The notes beneath the pieces were generated by a model. The model had not been told where the DNA came from, made no database searches, and was given only the letters and a program-made list of their open reading frames with translations. Shown here piece after piece: positions 9,415-17,427 of a stretch of 64,000 nt of DNA. The position numbers were made by a program, and so were the translations under genes. The stretch is from NCBI GenBank assembly GCA_963778465.1, contig CAVZUK010000002.1:186001-250000 (forward strand), written 5' to 3'. This stretch comes from CAVZBW01 sp963778465 (GTDB lineage: Bacteria; Actinomycetota; Acidimicrobiia; Acidimicrobiales; RAAP-2). Position 1 is the first letter of the stretch; every line of letters starts with the position of its first letter.

Positions 9415-10470
9415 GTGTCCGAGGCGCGCCTCGACGCGTCTCCCCTGCCCCTCTACGGGGCCACCCCGGCGGACCTGGCCGGGCTGCTCGGCTCCGAGCC
9501 CCGCTACCGGGTCGCGCAGGTCTGGCGCGGCCTCTACGCCCACGGCCGGCTCCCGGCCGAGATGACCGACCTGCCCGCTGCCCTGCGCGAGCGGCTGAGC
9601 GGGCTGCTCCGCCCGTCCCTCCGGGAGGCCGCCCGGTCGATCGCGGACGGTGGGGACACGCTCAAGTGGCTCTTCGAGCTCGGCGACGGGGCGCGGATCG
9701 AGACCGTGCTCATGGCCTACCCCGACCGGGTCACCGTCTGCGTCTCGACCCAGGCGGGCTGCGCGATGGCGTGCCAGTTCTGCGCCACCGGGCAGGCGGG
9801 GTTTTCGCGGCACCTCGAGACCGCGGAGATCATCGAGCAGGTGGTGCGCGCGGCGCGCCAGGCGCGTCCCCGGAGGCTCTCCAACGTCGTGTTCATGGGG
9901 ATGGGCGAGCCGCTCGCCAATTACGACCGCGTCTGGGCGGCGATCGAGCGGCTGCACGGCGACGTCGGCCTCTCGGCGCGCCATCTCACGCTGTCGACCG
10001 TCGGGCTCGTGCCCGGCATCCGCCGGTTGGCCGGAGAGTCGCTGCCGGTGAATCTCGCCGTCTCGCTGCACGCCGCCAACGACCGGTTGCGCGACCAGCT
10101 CGTCCCGATCAACCGCCGTTACCCTCTGGAGATGCTCATGGCGGCTTGCGCCGAGTACGCCGAGCGCACCCGGCGGCGACTCTCGTTCGAGTGGGCCCTC
10201 ATCGACGGCGTCAACGACTCGTTCGCCGACGCCGACGAGCTGGCCGCATGGTGCCGCCCCCTCGGCGCCCACGTCAACGTCATCCCGCTCAATCCCACCG
10301 CCGGATACGCCACCCGGGGCACGCCGCCGCGCCGGGTCCGCTCCTTTGTCGAGCGCCTGGCTCGCTCGGGGATCAACGCCACGGTGCGGAGCACCCGAGG
10401 CACGGAGATCGACGCGGCGTGCGGCCAGCTGGCCGCCCTCGATCGGGTCCCGGAGGCCGGGGGCGGCTGA
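9415..10470 (+). CDS. rlmN: dual-specificity RNA methyltransferase RlmN (23S rRNA A2503 / tRNA A37)
   Basis: Radical-SAM enzyme that methylates C2 of A2503 in 23S rRNA and A37 in some tRNAs. The [4Fe-4S]/SAM motif is CAMACQFC, preceded by TVCVSTQAG, then NVVFMGMGEPLANYD, LSTVGLVPGI, NLAVSLHAAND and the C-terminal VRSTRGTEIDAACGQL containing the conserved Cys. Length 351 aa fits the family. GTG 9415 lies 2 nt after the VWA stop. The same frame is open further upstream inside the VWA gene, but family similarity begins here. Confidence 0.94.
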   Translation: MSEARLDASPLPLYGATPADLAGLLGSEPRYRVAQVWRGLYAHGRLPAEMTDLPAALRERLSGLLRPSLREAARSIADGGDTLKWLFELGDGARIETVLMAYPDRVTVCVSTQAGCAMACQFCATGQAGFSRHLETAEIIEQVVRAARQARPRRLSNVVFMGMGEPLANYDRVWAAIERLHGDVGLSARHLTLSTVGLVPGIRRLAGESLPVNLAVSLHAANDRLRDQLVPINRRYPLEMLMAACAEYAERTRRRLSFEWALIDGVNDSFADADELAAWCRPLGAHVNVIPLNPTAGYATRGTPPRRVRSFVERLARSGINATVRSTRGTEIDAACGQLAALDRVPEAGGG

Positions 10471-10477
10471 GTCCTCG

Positions 10478-11203
10478 ATGCCGGGGGGAACGACGCCGCG
10501 GAGGATCCTGCTCCTCCACCCGATGCGGTCGGAGCTGCGACCGATGGTCAAGCTGCTCGGGGCGAGTCGCACGACCGTGGGTCCCGACGTCGTGCACTCG
10601 GCGGTTCGCGGCGGCCGCGAGCTGTTCGCCTCCACCATCGGCGTGGGACCGGACCGCGCTCGGGAGAGCACGCGCCGGCTCGTCGGGGCGCTGGAGGTCG
10701 ACCATGTGGTGGTGTGCGGCATCGCCGGCGCCATCCATCCCGAGATGGCGGTCGGGACCGTCGTCGTGCCCGACGTCGTGATCGACCTCGAGACCGGCAG
10801 GGAGTTCCCCTCGCATCCCCTCGGCGGGACGTGCCCGGACGGCACGAGGGGTCCCGTCGTCAGCTCGGGACGGCTCGTCGTGGAGGACCACGAGGTCCGC
10901 GGACTCGTCGAGCGAGGGGTCGTCGCCATCGACATGGAGACCGCCGCGGTTGCGGAGGTGTGCCAGGCGTTGGCGACGCCGTGGACGGCGATCCGTTGCG
11001 TCAGCGACCGGCCGCGCGACGGCATGGTCGACGATTCGGTCTTCCAACTGCTCGACGAGGACGGCAACGCGGACGTGCGCGCCGCGCTGCGCTTCGTGCT
11101 CTCGCACCCCCGTCGCGTACCCGACCTTCTCCGTCTGGGTCGCGACTCGACGATGGCCGCGCGACGCGCGGCGCGCTCCACGTTGCTCGCCTGCGAAGGC
11201 TGA
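10478..11203 (+). CDS. nucleoside phosphorylase / MTA-SAH nucleosidase-like protein
   Basis: A 241-aa member of the PNP/UDP phosphorylase superfamily. Visible motifs are VVVCGIAGAIHPEMAVGTVV (phosphate/ribose-site glycine loop) and the ribose-binding VAIDMETAAVAEVC, followed by AIRCVSDRP with a base-site Asp. The weakly conserved N-terminus resembles the MTAN/hopanoid-associated phosphorylase subgroup. It starts 7 nt after rlmN and is probably in the same transcript. The exact substrate (MTA, SAH or another nucleoside) cannot be set from sequence. Confidence 0.78.
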   Translation: MPGGTTPRRILLLHPMRSELRPMVKLLGASRTTVGPDVVHSAVRGGRELFASTIGVGPDRARESTRRLVGALEVDHVVVCGIAGAIHPEMAVGTVVVPDVVIDLETGREFPSHPLGGTCPDGTRGPVVSSGRLVVEDHEVRGLVERGVVAIDMETAAVAEVCQALATPWTAIRCVSDRPRDGMVDDSVFQLLDEDGNADVRAALRFVLSHPRRVPDLLRLGRDSTMAARRAARSTLLACEG

Positions 11204-11210
11204 ACCTCCT

Positions 11211-11230
11211 TGCGGGCGGCGACGCCCGCA
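11211..11230 (+). terminator. stem-loop after the nucleosidase-like gene
   Basis: A perfect 8-bp stem TGCGGGCG / CGCCCGCA with a 4-nt loop (GCGA), starting 8 nt after the stop at 11203. There is no T-run, so it would be an I-shaped actinobacterial-type terminator. Function is inferred from position. Confidence 0.5.
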
Positions 11231-11337
11231 ACTCGCCCCGGTGGCGCTCCCGCTCGAGTCTTCCCCGGGGGACCAGGGGCCTGTGGAAAGAACTGCTGGT
11301 CGCGCCCTTGCGCTGGCTGCCCATATGGGGGAAGATG

Positions 11338-11367
11338 ACACGGTTGTAGTTCACACGGCTGTAGTTA
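11338..11367. promoter_or_regulatory. tandem 15-bp repeat upstream of whiB
   Basis: Two adjacent copies, ACACGGTTGTAGTTC (11338-11352) and ACACGGCTGTAGTTA (11353-11367), match at 13 of 15 positions. They lie about 40-70 bp before the whiB start, where an activator or repressor could bind the same face at spaced intervals. Confidence 0.45.
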
Positions 11368-11406
11368 CACACGTGCCACTCCCGGGTGGCGAGGGGAGGC
11401 CCGACC

Positions 11407-11688
11407 GTGGATCTGGCCACACTGCTCAACGATCGCCAAGAGCTCAGCTGGCAGGCGAGGGCGAACTGCATGGGAGTCGACCCCGACCTGTTCTTCCCTG
11501 AGCGGGGCGCGTCGACGCGCGAGGCCAAGGAGGTGTGCCGCGGCTGCGTGGTGCGCGAGGACTGCCTCGAGTACGCGCTGGCCAACGGCGAGAAGTTCGG
11601 TATCTGGGGCGGCCTGAGCGAGCGGGAGCGTCGGCGCATCCGCCGCATGCGCACGCTCCAGCGCCGCGCCGCGGTCAACGCGTCGTAG
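11407..11688 (+). CDS. WhiB-family iron-sulfur regulator (WhiB2/WhmD-like)
   Basis: A 93-aa Wbl protein. Four cluster-binding Cys are seen in ARANCMGVDPDLFFPE and VCRGCVVREDC, followed by the family turn FGIWGGLSERERRRIRR and a basic C-terminus that contacts DNA. The pattern EYALANGEKFGIWGG is closest to the WhiB2/WhmD group, which acts in septation; subgroup is inferred. GTG 11407 was preferred over GTG 11386 because a GGGGAGG ribosome site lies 7 nt before it. A tandem 15-bp repeat precedes the gene. Confidence 0.9.
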   Translation: MDLATLLNDRQELSWQARANCMGVDPDLFFPERGASTREAKEVCRGCVVREDCLEYALANGEKFGIWGGLSERERRRIRRMRTLQRRAAVNAS

Positions 11689-11724
11689 GTCCGCCGGCGC
11701 TGCCCGGTCTCCCGGGGAGGGCGG

Positions 11725-12555
11725 TCAGTCCGGGCTGACGGCGCCCACGAGATCGAGCCGCTCGAGACGCGACTCGATGGTCGAGCTCTCGGCGAGCCCC
11801 AGTGGCTCCCACCGCTCACGATCGATGGCGTGGAGCACGTCTCGGGGAAGCAGGCCCACCAGCTCGGCATCCACGATGGACGTTCCCGTGCCCCGTAGCC
11901 GGTCGGCGATCTCGTCGTGGGCGCGCCCGGGTCCGAGGCGCCACGGATCGATGAGGTTGCAGGACACCTGCACCTTGGAGCCGAGGCGGAACCCGAGGGC
12001 GCGCAACGTGGGCCCCCGGACCTCCCGGGCGATCCGCTCGGCGAGCGCGAGGTCGTCGGCGCCCAGCCAGAGGTTGTAGGCGACGAGCACCGGTCGCGCG
12101 CCGACGGCCGTGACGCCCGCGGTGGCGTGCCCGACCGTCCCGCGCATCGTGCGCCGGGCCTCGGGCAGGGTCCGGACCTCTCCCGTCGGGAGCGGGCCGT
12201 AGAGGACGCACGGGAGCCCGAGGGCGGACGTGGCCCAGCTCGCGAACCGGTCACGGGCGGCGACCGCCGGTGCCAGGTCGGCGTCACGGGGGACCGGGCA
12301 ACCCCGACCGAGTGGCACGAAAGGGACCACGTCGACCACGCCGGAGCGAGGGTGGGCGCCCTGGTGGGCTCGCAGGTCGAGCCGGTCGACGGCGGCCGAC
12401 ACGAGCCGCCGGACCGCTTCCTCGAGGGTCGCAGGGGTCCCGGCCAGGGTCAGGACGGAACGATGGTGGTGCTCGTCACGGTGCAAGTCCAGCAAGCAGG
12501 GCCCGGCCTCGGCCGAGAGGTCGGCGAGCACGTCGCGCCGACGCCCCTCGCTCAC
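11725..12555 (-). CDS. glutamate formiminotransferase-like protein (N-subdomain family)
   Basis: Resembles the formiminotransferase domain that moves a formimino group between glutamate and tetrahydrofolate. Conserved stretches are SEGRRRDVLADL, LLDLHRDEHHHRSVLTLAG and the active-site segment RAHQGAHPRSGVVDVVPFVPL with the catalytic-type His. A second half follows (GVTAVGARPVLVAYNLWL, VQVSCNLIDP). The first conventional start, GTG 12555, falls inside the conserved ECVVNVSEG motif: the homologous frame continues upstream through codons for LLECVVN to about 12576 and is open to the whiB stop. The true start may be CTG at 12576 or 12618. Confidence 0.72.
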   Translation of the reverse strand: MSEGRRRDVLADLSAEAGPCLLDLHRDEHHHRSVLTLAGTPATLEEAVRRLVSAAVDRLDLRAHQGAHPRSGVVDVVPFVPLGRGCPVPRDADLAPAVAARDRFASWATSALGLPCVLYGPLPTGEVRTLPEARRTMRGTVGHATAGVTAVGARPVLVAYNLWLGADDLALAERIAREVRGPTLRALGFRLGSKVQVSCNLIDPWRLGPGRAHDEIADRLRGTGTSIVDAELVGLLPRDVLHAIDRERWEPLGLAESSTIESRLERLDLVGAVSPD

Positions 12556-12614
12556 GTTGACGACACATTCGAGCAGCGATCCCGGCGACCCCTCCTCGAG
12601 GGGACCGGACGCGC

Positions 12615-12860
12615 TCAGGATGTGGTGACGACCTCGCTCATCCGGCGGCGCCGCAAGATCCGCCGCCGCTCACGCTCGGAGCGTCCACCCCAGATGCCGT
12701 GGTCGATCCGGTTGACGAGGGCGTACTCGAGACATGGCTCGGCAACCGGGCAGTCCGCACAAATCCGCTGCGCTGCCTGCACTCCGACCCCGTCACTCGG
12801 GAAGAAGACAGTGGGGGGAACCTCCCGACACTTTCCCCGTGCCATCCATTCGGTGTCCAT
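12615..12860 (-). CDS. WhiB-family iron-sulfur regulator
   Basis: A compact 81-aa Wbl protein. The four Cys ligands are in MARGKCREVPPTVFFPSDG and RICADCPVAEPC, followed by NRIDHGIWGGRSERERRRI and an Arg-rich end (LRRRRM). ATG 12860 was chosen; the much longer open frame upstream shows no family features. It is divergent from the small hypothetical gene at 13107 and lies immediately upstream of the formiminotransferase-like gene on the same strand, possibly co-transcribed with it. Confidence 0.9.
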   Translation of the reverse strand: MDTEWMARGKCREVPPTVFFPSDGVGVQAAQRICADCPVAEPCLEYALVNRIDHGIWGGRSERERRRILRRRRMSEVVTTS

Positions 12861-13039
12861 TGAAGCGATCTCCCTTGTCCGAGGCCAAGTGTAGCGGCAG
12901 GTAGGTTGGACACGCCCGATGAGCCAACACCCACGCCGCGGCGCCCTCACCGGGCGGCCTGTCAACCCGGTAAGCTGCGGCTTCGCTCGATTCTGCCGCG
13001 CTGCGACCGTCCCGTGGAGCCTGCGGGGTGACGCCCCAA

Positions 13040-13106
13040 GGGCGCCAACAAGGCCGTTTATCAGGGCGCATATAGACGTATAAAAAGGCCATAAATAGGA
13101 GTGACT
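13040..13106 (+). promoter_or_regulatory. AT-rich promoter region before the 13107 gene
   Basis: An unusually AT-rich stretch for this genome (TATAGACGTATAAAAAGG around 13069-13087 and ATAAATAGGA) ends in an AGGAG ribosome site just before ATG 13107. A -10-like TATAGA or TATAAA is present. The exact start site was not resolved. Confidence 0.45.
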
Positions 13107-13415
13107 ATGTCCGACACAGGGCCCGCCATGTCCGAGGTCGACGAATCCCAGGATCCCGCCGAAGTCGAGCCCGAACCGCCGATCGGACACGTCCGCGTCG
13201 TCTATCTCGGTCCGGTCGCGCCCCACTGGGAGGTGCAGTCGGACTACGGGGACCCCGAGGTCATCGACGCCTTTCGCGACCGTGTCCAGGCGCGGCTCGT
13301 GCTCCTGCCGCCGCACGATCCCCAGTTCCGCCGCAACCGGGAGCGGGTGGTGCGCGACGCCGAGCGCGAGCGACTCGCCCTCGAGTGGGACCTCGGCTTC
13401 CCCGAAGAGGGCTGA
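13107..13415 (+). CDS. small conserved-looking hypothetical protein
   Basis: A 102-aa protein I do not recognise: an acidic, Pro-rich N-terminus (DESQDPAEVEPEPPIG), then a compact part with HVRVVYLGPVAPHWEVQSDYG and FRDRVQARLVLLPPHDPQ, ending in a charged helix (RRNRERVVRDAERERLALEW). The AGGAG site and AT-rich promoter support expression. After its TGA stop the same frame continues for about 25 codons as a pentapeptide-like repeat (see 13416-13500). Confidence 0.65.
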   Translation: MSDTGPAMSEVDESQDPAEVEPEPPIGHVRVVYLGPVAPHWEVQSDYGDPEVIDAFRDRVQARLVLLPPHDPQFRRNRERVVRDAERERLALEWDLGFPEEG

Positions 13416-13423
13416 GCCGGAAA

Positions 13424-13500
13424 GCTGAGTGGCGCCCAACTCGAGGGTGCCGAGCTGAGTGGCGCCCAACTCGAGGGTGCCGAGCTGAAGGGCGCCCAGG
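13424..13500 (+). repeat. 30-bp tandem repeat, about 2.6 copies
   Basis: Unit starting GCTGAGTGGCGCCCAACTCG; copies begin at 13424, 13454 and 13484, the third partial and diverged. Read in the frame of the upstream gene, past its stop, it gives ELSGAQLEGA repeated, a pentapeptide-repeat-like A[QE]L[SE]G pattern. Confidence 0.8.
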
Positions 13501-13532
13501 TCAGGGCGCCGCAACGGCCGCCGAGGCGCCGG

Positions 13533-14891
13533 TCAGCCCGGCTGGCCCGGTTCCGGTGCGCCGGGGTCGGACTCGTCGGAACCGGCGTCGTCGGAACCGG
13601 CGTCATTTGGACCCGAGCCGCCCTCGTCCGTTGAGGCCGCGGTCGGCCCGCTCTGGGCGCTCGGACCGGGCAGCTCGTCCTGGGGCAGGTCGATGCGCTC
13701 GAGCCAGAGCCCGGGCGCGTCCACCTCGGCAGGGGTCGGGAGCGTGCGATCGGAGGACCACAGACGGGCCAGACCCTCCTCGCCGGCCCGGTCGAGAACG
13801 CCCTTGACGAAGGCTGCGCCCCGGTCGACCTCGGTTCGGCCGATATCGATGCCGAAGAGGGCCGCTGCGGCCTGCTCGCCCTTCGCGTCGTCGATCCGGT
13901 AGCGGTACCAGGCCTCGCCGAGGGTGGCGGAGGAGGCGGTGAGCCGCTGGGCGATCACGGTGGTGGCGTGATCCACGTAGCCCCCGAGCGCCGTGATGAG
14001 GGCCGTGAGCCGGGCCGATCCCGGGCGTGCACCCGGGGTGAGCAGGTCGGCCAGCAGCGACTCGGGATCGCCCATGATGCTTTGCAGGGCCTCGGGGTCC
14101 GACACCTGGCCGCCCAGACGGTCGGCGATCTCCCGCTGGAAGCCCGCCGCCTCCGTCGTGGCCTCCCGCAACAGATCTCTGACGCGCTCGGCGACGTGCG
14201 GGCGACCGAGCACCGCGTGCGTCGTGAGCTCCCTGATGCAGACCCACAGCTCGGTCTGGTCGACCGGCAGGCTCCAGTCGTCGGCGAACGCCTTGACGTT
14301 CTCGGGGACGACGAGGAGCTCGTGTCCCGGGGGCCAGGGGAGCGGGACGGCGTACTGGCCGAGTGCGCGGCGGGCCAGGTGACCGGCCGTGGAGCCGAAT
14401 TGCAGGCCCATGAGCACCGGCCCCATGGTGACGGCGAAGCGGCCGAGCAGCTCCTGGAGCCCGTCTGTGCCCTGCTCGTCGAACCCGAACCCGAGCCCGC
14501 CCTGCCCGAGACCGGCGATGTCCGGCAGCCCGGTCGAACCCTCCTGCGCCTTGACCATGGCGTCCAGGTACGGACGCCATGCCTCGAGCACCCGGACCGA
14601 CCACGTGCCCCGGCCCGTCCCCGTGAAGGTGAGGGGTTGGCCGTCGGGCGAGAGGGGAAATCCCGTGAACTCCGCCACGTGCAGCTCGGCCACGCGGGCG
14701 AGGTCGCTCAGGCGCATGCGCTCGAGCGGATCGGCATTGCCCTCGGGCGCGCCGTCGGTGGCGACGCCGTAGGCGAGGCTCTTCGCCGCCTCCCACCACG
14801 GCGGCATGCCGCCCGTGGTGCCCCCGACCACCTTGAGCAAGTCGCCGAGGAGGTTCTGCAGAGGGTTGCTGGACTCCTCGGGATCCGTCAC
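13533..14891 (-). CDS. zinc-dependent metalloprotease-like protein (DUF2342 family)
   Basis: A 452-aa protein resembling the actinobacterial DUF2342 / 'F420 biosynthesis-associated' putative hydrolase group, which has a zincin-like fold. Typical parts are the N-terminal helix pair, AVTMGPVLMGLQFGSTAGHLA, then GQYAVPLPWP, LLVVPENVKAFADDW and ELWVCIRELTTHAVLGRPHV, where zinc ligands would lie. Here the helix reads CIRELTTHAV, so one expected ligand may differ and activity is uncertain. The C-terminal 50 residues are acidic, Ser/Gly/Pro-rich and probably disordered. Start is GTG 14891. Confidence 0.72.
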   Translation of the reverse strand: MTDPEESSNPLQNLLGDLLKVVGGTTGGMPPWWEAAKSLAYGVATDGAPEGNADPLERMRLSDLARVAELHVAEFTGFPLSPDGQPLTFTGTGRGTWSVRVLEAWRPYLDAMVKAQEGSTGLPDIAGLGQGGLGFGFDEQGTDGLQELLGRFAVTMGPVLMGLQFGSTAGHLARRALGQYAVPLPWPPGHELLVVPENVKAFADDWSLPVDQTELWVCIRELTTHAVLGRPHVAERVRDLLREATTEAAGFQREIADRLGGQVSDPEALQSIMGDPESLLADLLTPGARPGSARLTALITALGGYVDHATTVIAQRLTASSATLGEAWYRYRIDDAKGEQAAAALFGIDIGRTEVDRGAAFVKGVLDRAGEEGLARLWSSDRTLPTPAEVDAPGLWLERIDLPQDELPGPSAQSGPTAASTDEGGSGPNDAGSDDAGSDESDPGAPEPGQPG

Positions 14892-14930
14892 GAGGACCGC
14901 CGCCGGCTGCCGGTTCGCATAGAGATCATG

Positions 14931-16331
14931 CTATGGCGACGATCCGAGGGCGACGTCAACAGGCCGCTCGCGGCCGTCCCGCACGACGTCGAGGCGTACG
15001 GAGGTGCCGGGGTCGAGCACGTAGAGCCGGGTCTTGAGCTCGGCCGTCGAGCGCACGGGCGCCCCGTCCACGCTCGTGATCACGTCCCCGGCGTGCAGCT
15101 CGTTGATCGCCGGGCTGTGCGCTTGCAACTTGACCACGAGGGCCCCGTCCGAAGCGTCCTTGTTGGCCTTCCCGCTGGTGCCCGTCGTGCTCGAGGAGCT
15201 GTTCCGAGAGGGATCCGAGCCCTTGGGGACGTCGTCGCGGCTGCTGACCCCCAGCCACCCGTGGACCACCTGGCCGGAGGTGACGAGGTCATGCGCCACC
15301 CCCAGGACCAGCTGGGAGGGGAGGAACACCTCCCGGGTCGTCCCCGACGTGGGGCTGACGTCCTGGTCCCGTATGCCGATGACCCGACCGCTCGAGTCGA
15401 CGAGGACGTTGTCACTCGTGCTCGAGCCCGAGGTGCCCGGCACGGCGGCGATGGTCGCCATGCCGCCGCTGCCGGTGGTGGCGGTGGTCAGGGTCTCGAG
15501 GGTCACCCAGGACCACGACGCGCGGATCACCGCAGGTCCGGAGGAGGGGCTGACGGCCATGCCCACGAGACGCTCTCCCGAGCTCAGGCCACCGTCGTCC
15601 GCGAACCGGGGGACGGCGAGGCTGCTCGGCACCCGGACCACGGCGACGTCGGACTCGGGATCGACGGCGACCATGGTGGCGGGCATCTGCTGGCCGTCGG
15701 AGGTGGTCACGGTGAGGATCTCGGCGCCGGCCAGGCCGCCGGCGGTGGTGGCCACGAGCCCGTCGGCGGCGATGGCGATGCCGCTGCGAACGACGGTGCC
15801 GGTCGGTCCGGTAACGGAGATGAGGACGAGGGCGTTCGCGAGGCTGGAAAGGGCCGGAGGGGCGATCTGGTTGGTGATCGGGTTGGGCAGGGTCGCCGAG
15901 CTCGTCCGGGCAGCGCCGTCGGAGCCGCCTCCCTGGTTGACGGAGGTGGCGAGCACGAGCCCGCCGGCCACGACGGCCGCCGCGATGCCCGAACCGAGCA
16001 GCACGGTGGTCCAGGCTCGCCGGCTCGGCCGGCCCCGGGCCAGCCCGGGTCGAGAAGAGGACCCTGCTGGGGATCGGGGCCCCGTGGCGTCGGGTCCGAC
16101 GGCGTCTCCTCGCGGGGGTTGCGAGCCCGAGGCGCCGGTCGGGTCCCCCGCCTCGGGACCGCTCGCCGCGAACAGCTCGGAGGGGTGGCGCCAATTGCGC
16201 TCCTGCGGGGGTACCCAGCCGCGGAACCCGCTGACCTCGCCGGTGCCTTCGTCCTCGGATCCGTCCTCGTGGTGCGGCGGCTCCGGGTCGTTGGGTCCAT
16301 CCCCCGCCGGGTACGGGCCTCCTCCGGTCAT
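14931..16331 (-). CDS. HtrA/S1C-like PDZ protein with degenerate catalytic triad
   Basis: A 466-aa membrane-anchored protein: a disordered cytoplasmic N-terminus (about 105 aa), one membrane segment (TVLLGSGIAAAVVAGGLVLA), a trypsin-like domain and a C-terminal PDZ domain (GWLGVSSRDD ... HAGDVITSVDGAPVRST). The strand normally holding catalytic His reads GLVATTAGGLAGA without His, the Asp motif AVDPESDVAVVRV is kept, and the GNSGG motif is replaced by GSSTSDNVLVD. By sequence it is probably a pseudoprotease that binds rather than cuts. It is divergent from mreB with 66 bp between starts. Confidence 0.82.
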   Translation of the reverse strand: MTGGGPYPAGDGPNDPEPPHHEDGSEDEGTGEVSGFRGWVPPQERNWRHPSELFAASGPEAGDPTGASGSQPPRGDAVGPDATGPRSPAGSSSRPGLARGRPSRRAWTTVLLGSGIAAAVVAGGLVLATSVNQGGGSDGAARTSSATLPNPITNQIAPPALSSLANALVLISVTGPTGTVVRSGIAIAADGLVATTAGGLAGAEILTVTTSDGQQMPATMVAVDPESDVAVVRVPSSLAVPRFADDGGLSSGERLVGMAVSPSSGPAVIRASWSWVTLETLTTATTGSGGMATIAAVPGTSGSSTSDNVLVDSSGRVIGIRDQDVSPTSGTTREVFLPSQLVLGVAHDLVTSGQVVHGWLGVSSRDDVPKGSDPSRNSSSSTTGTSGKANKDASDGALVVKLQAHSPAINELHAGDVITSVDGAPVRSTAELKTRLYVLDPGTSVRLDVVRDGRERPVDVALGSSP

Positions 16332-16397
16332 TTCGCCGAGGATATCCAGGACAAAGGGACCAAGGGCATCGCCCCTCTCGTCGTACCATGAGCGGGG

Positions 16398-17402
16398 ATG
16401 TCACGCGACCTGGCCATCGACCTCGGAACCGCCAACAGCCTGATCTTTGCCCGGGGTCGGGGCATCGTCCTGAACGAGCCCACCGTGGTCGCCCTCAACA
16501 CGAGGAGCCGGGAAGTGCTGGCCATCGGCGCAGAGGCGTGGCAGATGATTGGTCGCACCCCGGGTTACATCGTGGCCGAGCGCCCCATGCGCCAGGGAGC
16601 CATCACCGACTTCGACCTCACCGAGCGGATGATCCGGATGCTGCTCCAGCGGGTGGGGGTCTCCCGGATCAACCGCTCCCGCGTGCTCATCTGCGTACCC
16701 TCGGCCATCACCTCGGTCGAGCGGCGTGCCGTGAAGGAGGCAGCGCGCCGGGCCGGTGCCAGCAGCACGTTCCTCATCGAGCAGCCCATGGCCGCCGCCA
16801 TCGGCGCCGGGCTCGCCATCAACGAGCCCATGGGATCGATGGTGGTGGACGTGGGCGGGGGCACGGCGGAGATGGCGGTCATCTCGCTCGGGGGGGTGGT
16901 GTCGCTGCGGGCCATCCGTTGCGGCGGGTTCGACTTCGACGCCGCCATCCAGGCCCACGTGCGCAACGAGTACAACATCGCCATCGGCGAGCGCACGGCC
17001 GAGGCGGTGAAGATGGCGATCGGCTCCGCCCACCCCTACGACGGGGAGCGCCAGGCCGAGATCCGGGGTCGGGACGTGTCGACGGGTCGGCCACGCGAGG
17101 TCGTGCTCACCCCCGAGGAGGTGCGGGAGTCCGTCGAGGTCCACGTCTCGCGGATCCTGCAGACGGCGTCGCACTGTCTGAGCGACGCCCCGCCCGAGCT
17201 GGCCCAGGACATCATCTTCCAGGGGATCCACATGGTCGGCGGGGGGTCGCTCCTCCGGGGGATGGGTCAGCGCATGGCGGACGCCACCTCGGTTCCGGTG
17301 CACCTCGTGGACACGCCGCTCGAATGCGTCGTCCTCGGCGCCGGTCGCTGCCTCGATTCGCTCGAGGACCTGCGAGAGGTCTTCTCGGCGGCGGAGCGCT
17401 GA
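16398..17402 (+). CDS. mreB: MreB-like actin homologue
   Basis: A 334-aa bacterial actin that forms membrane filaments guiding lateral wall synthesis. Motifs: phosphate-1 loop LAIDLGTANSLIFARGRGIV, connecting segment VCVPSAITSVERRA with FLIEQPMAAAIGAGL, phosphate-2 loop MVVDVGGGTAEMAVIS and adenosine-site GIHMVGGGSLLRGM. The start context is strong (ATG 16398, agreeing with the family N-terminus). No mreC, mreD or rodA follows; instead a converging rhodanese gene does, so this is a stand-alone copy. Confidence 0.92.
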   Translation: MSRDLAIDLGTANSLIFARGRGIVLNEPTVVALNTRSREVLAIGAEAWQMIGRTPGYIVAERPMRQGAITDFDLTERMIRMLLQRVGVSRINRSRVLICVPSAITSVERRAVKEAARRAGASSTFLIEQPMAAAIGAGLAINEPMGSMVVDVGGGTAEMAVISLGGVVSLRAIRCGGFDFDAAIQAHVRNEYNIAIGERTAEAVKMAIGSAHPYDGERQAEIRGRDVSTGRPREVVLTPEEVRESVEVHVSRILQTASHCLSDAPPELAQDIIFQGIHMVGGGSLLRGMGQRMADATSVPVHLVDTPLECVVLGAGRCLDSLEDLREVFSAAER

Positions 17403-17409
17403 GCTCCTC

Positions 17410-17427
17410 GAGGGCCGCTCAGCCCTC
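17410..17427. terminator. short hairpin between convergent mreB and rhodanese genes
   Basis: GAGGGC / GCCCTC with a 6-nt loop sits right after the mreB stop and overlaps the end of the opposing gene. It could serve both directions; it is short and lacks a T-run. Confidence 0.35.

Noticed and set aside
13424..13500. Short tandem repeats that could be taken for a CRISPR start
   Set aside because: The units are directly adjacent with no spacers and translate as a pentapeptide pattern; no cas gene is near.
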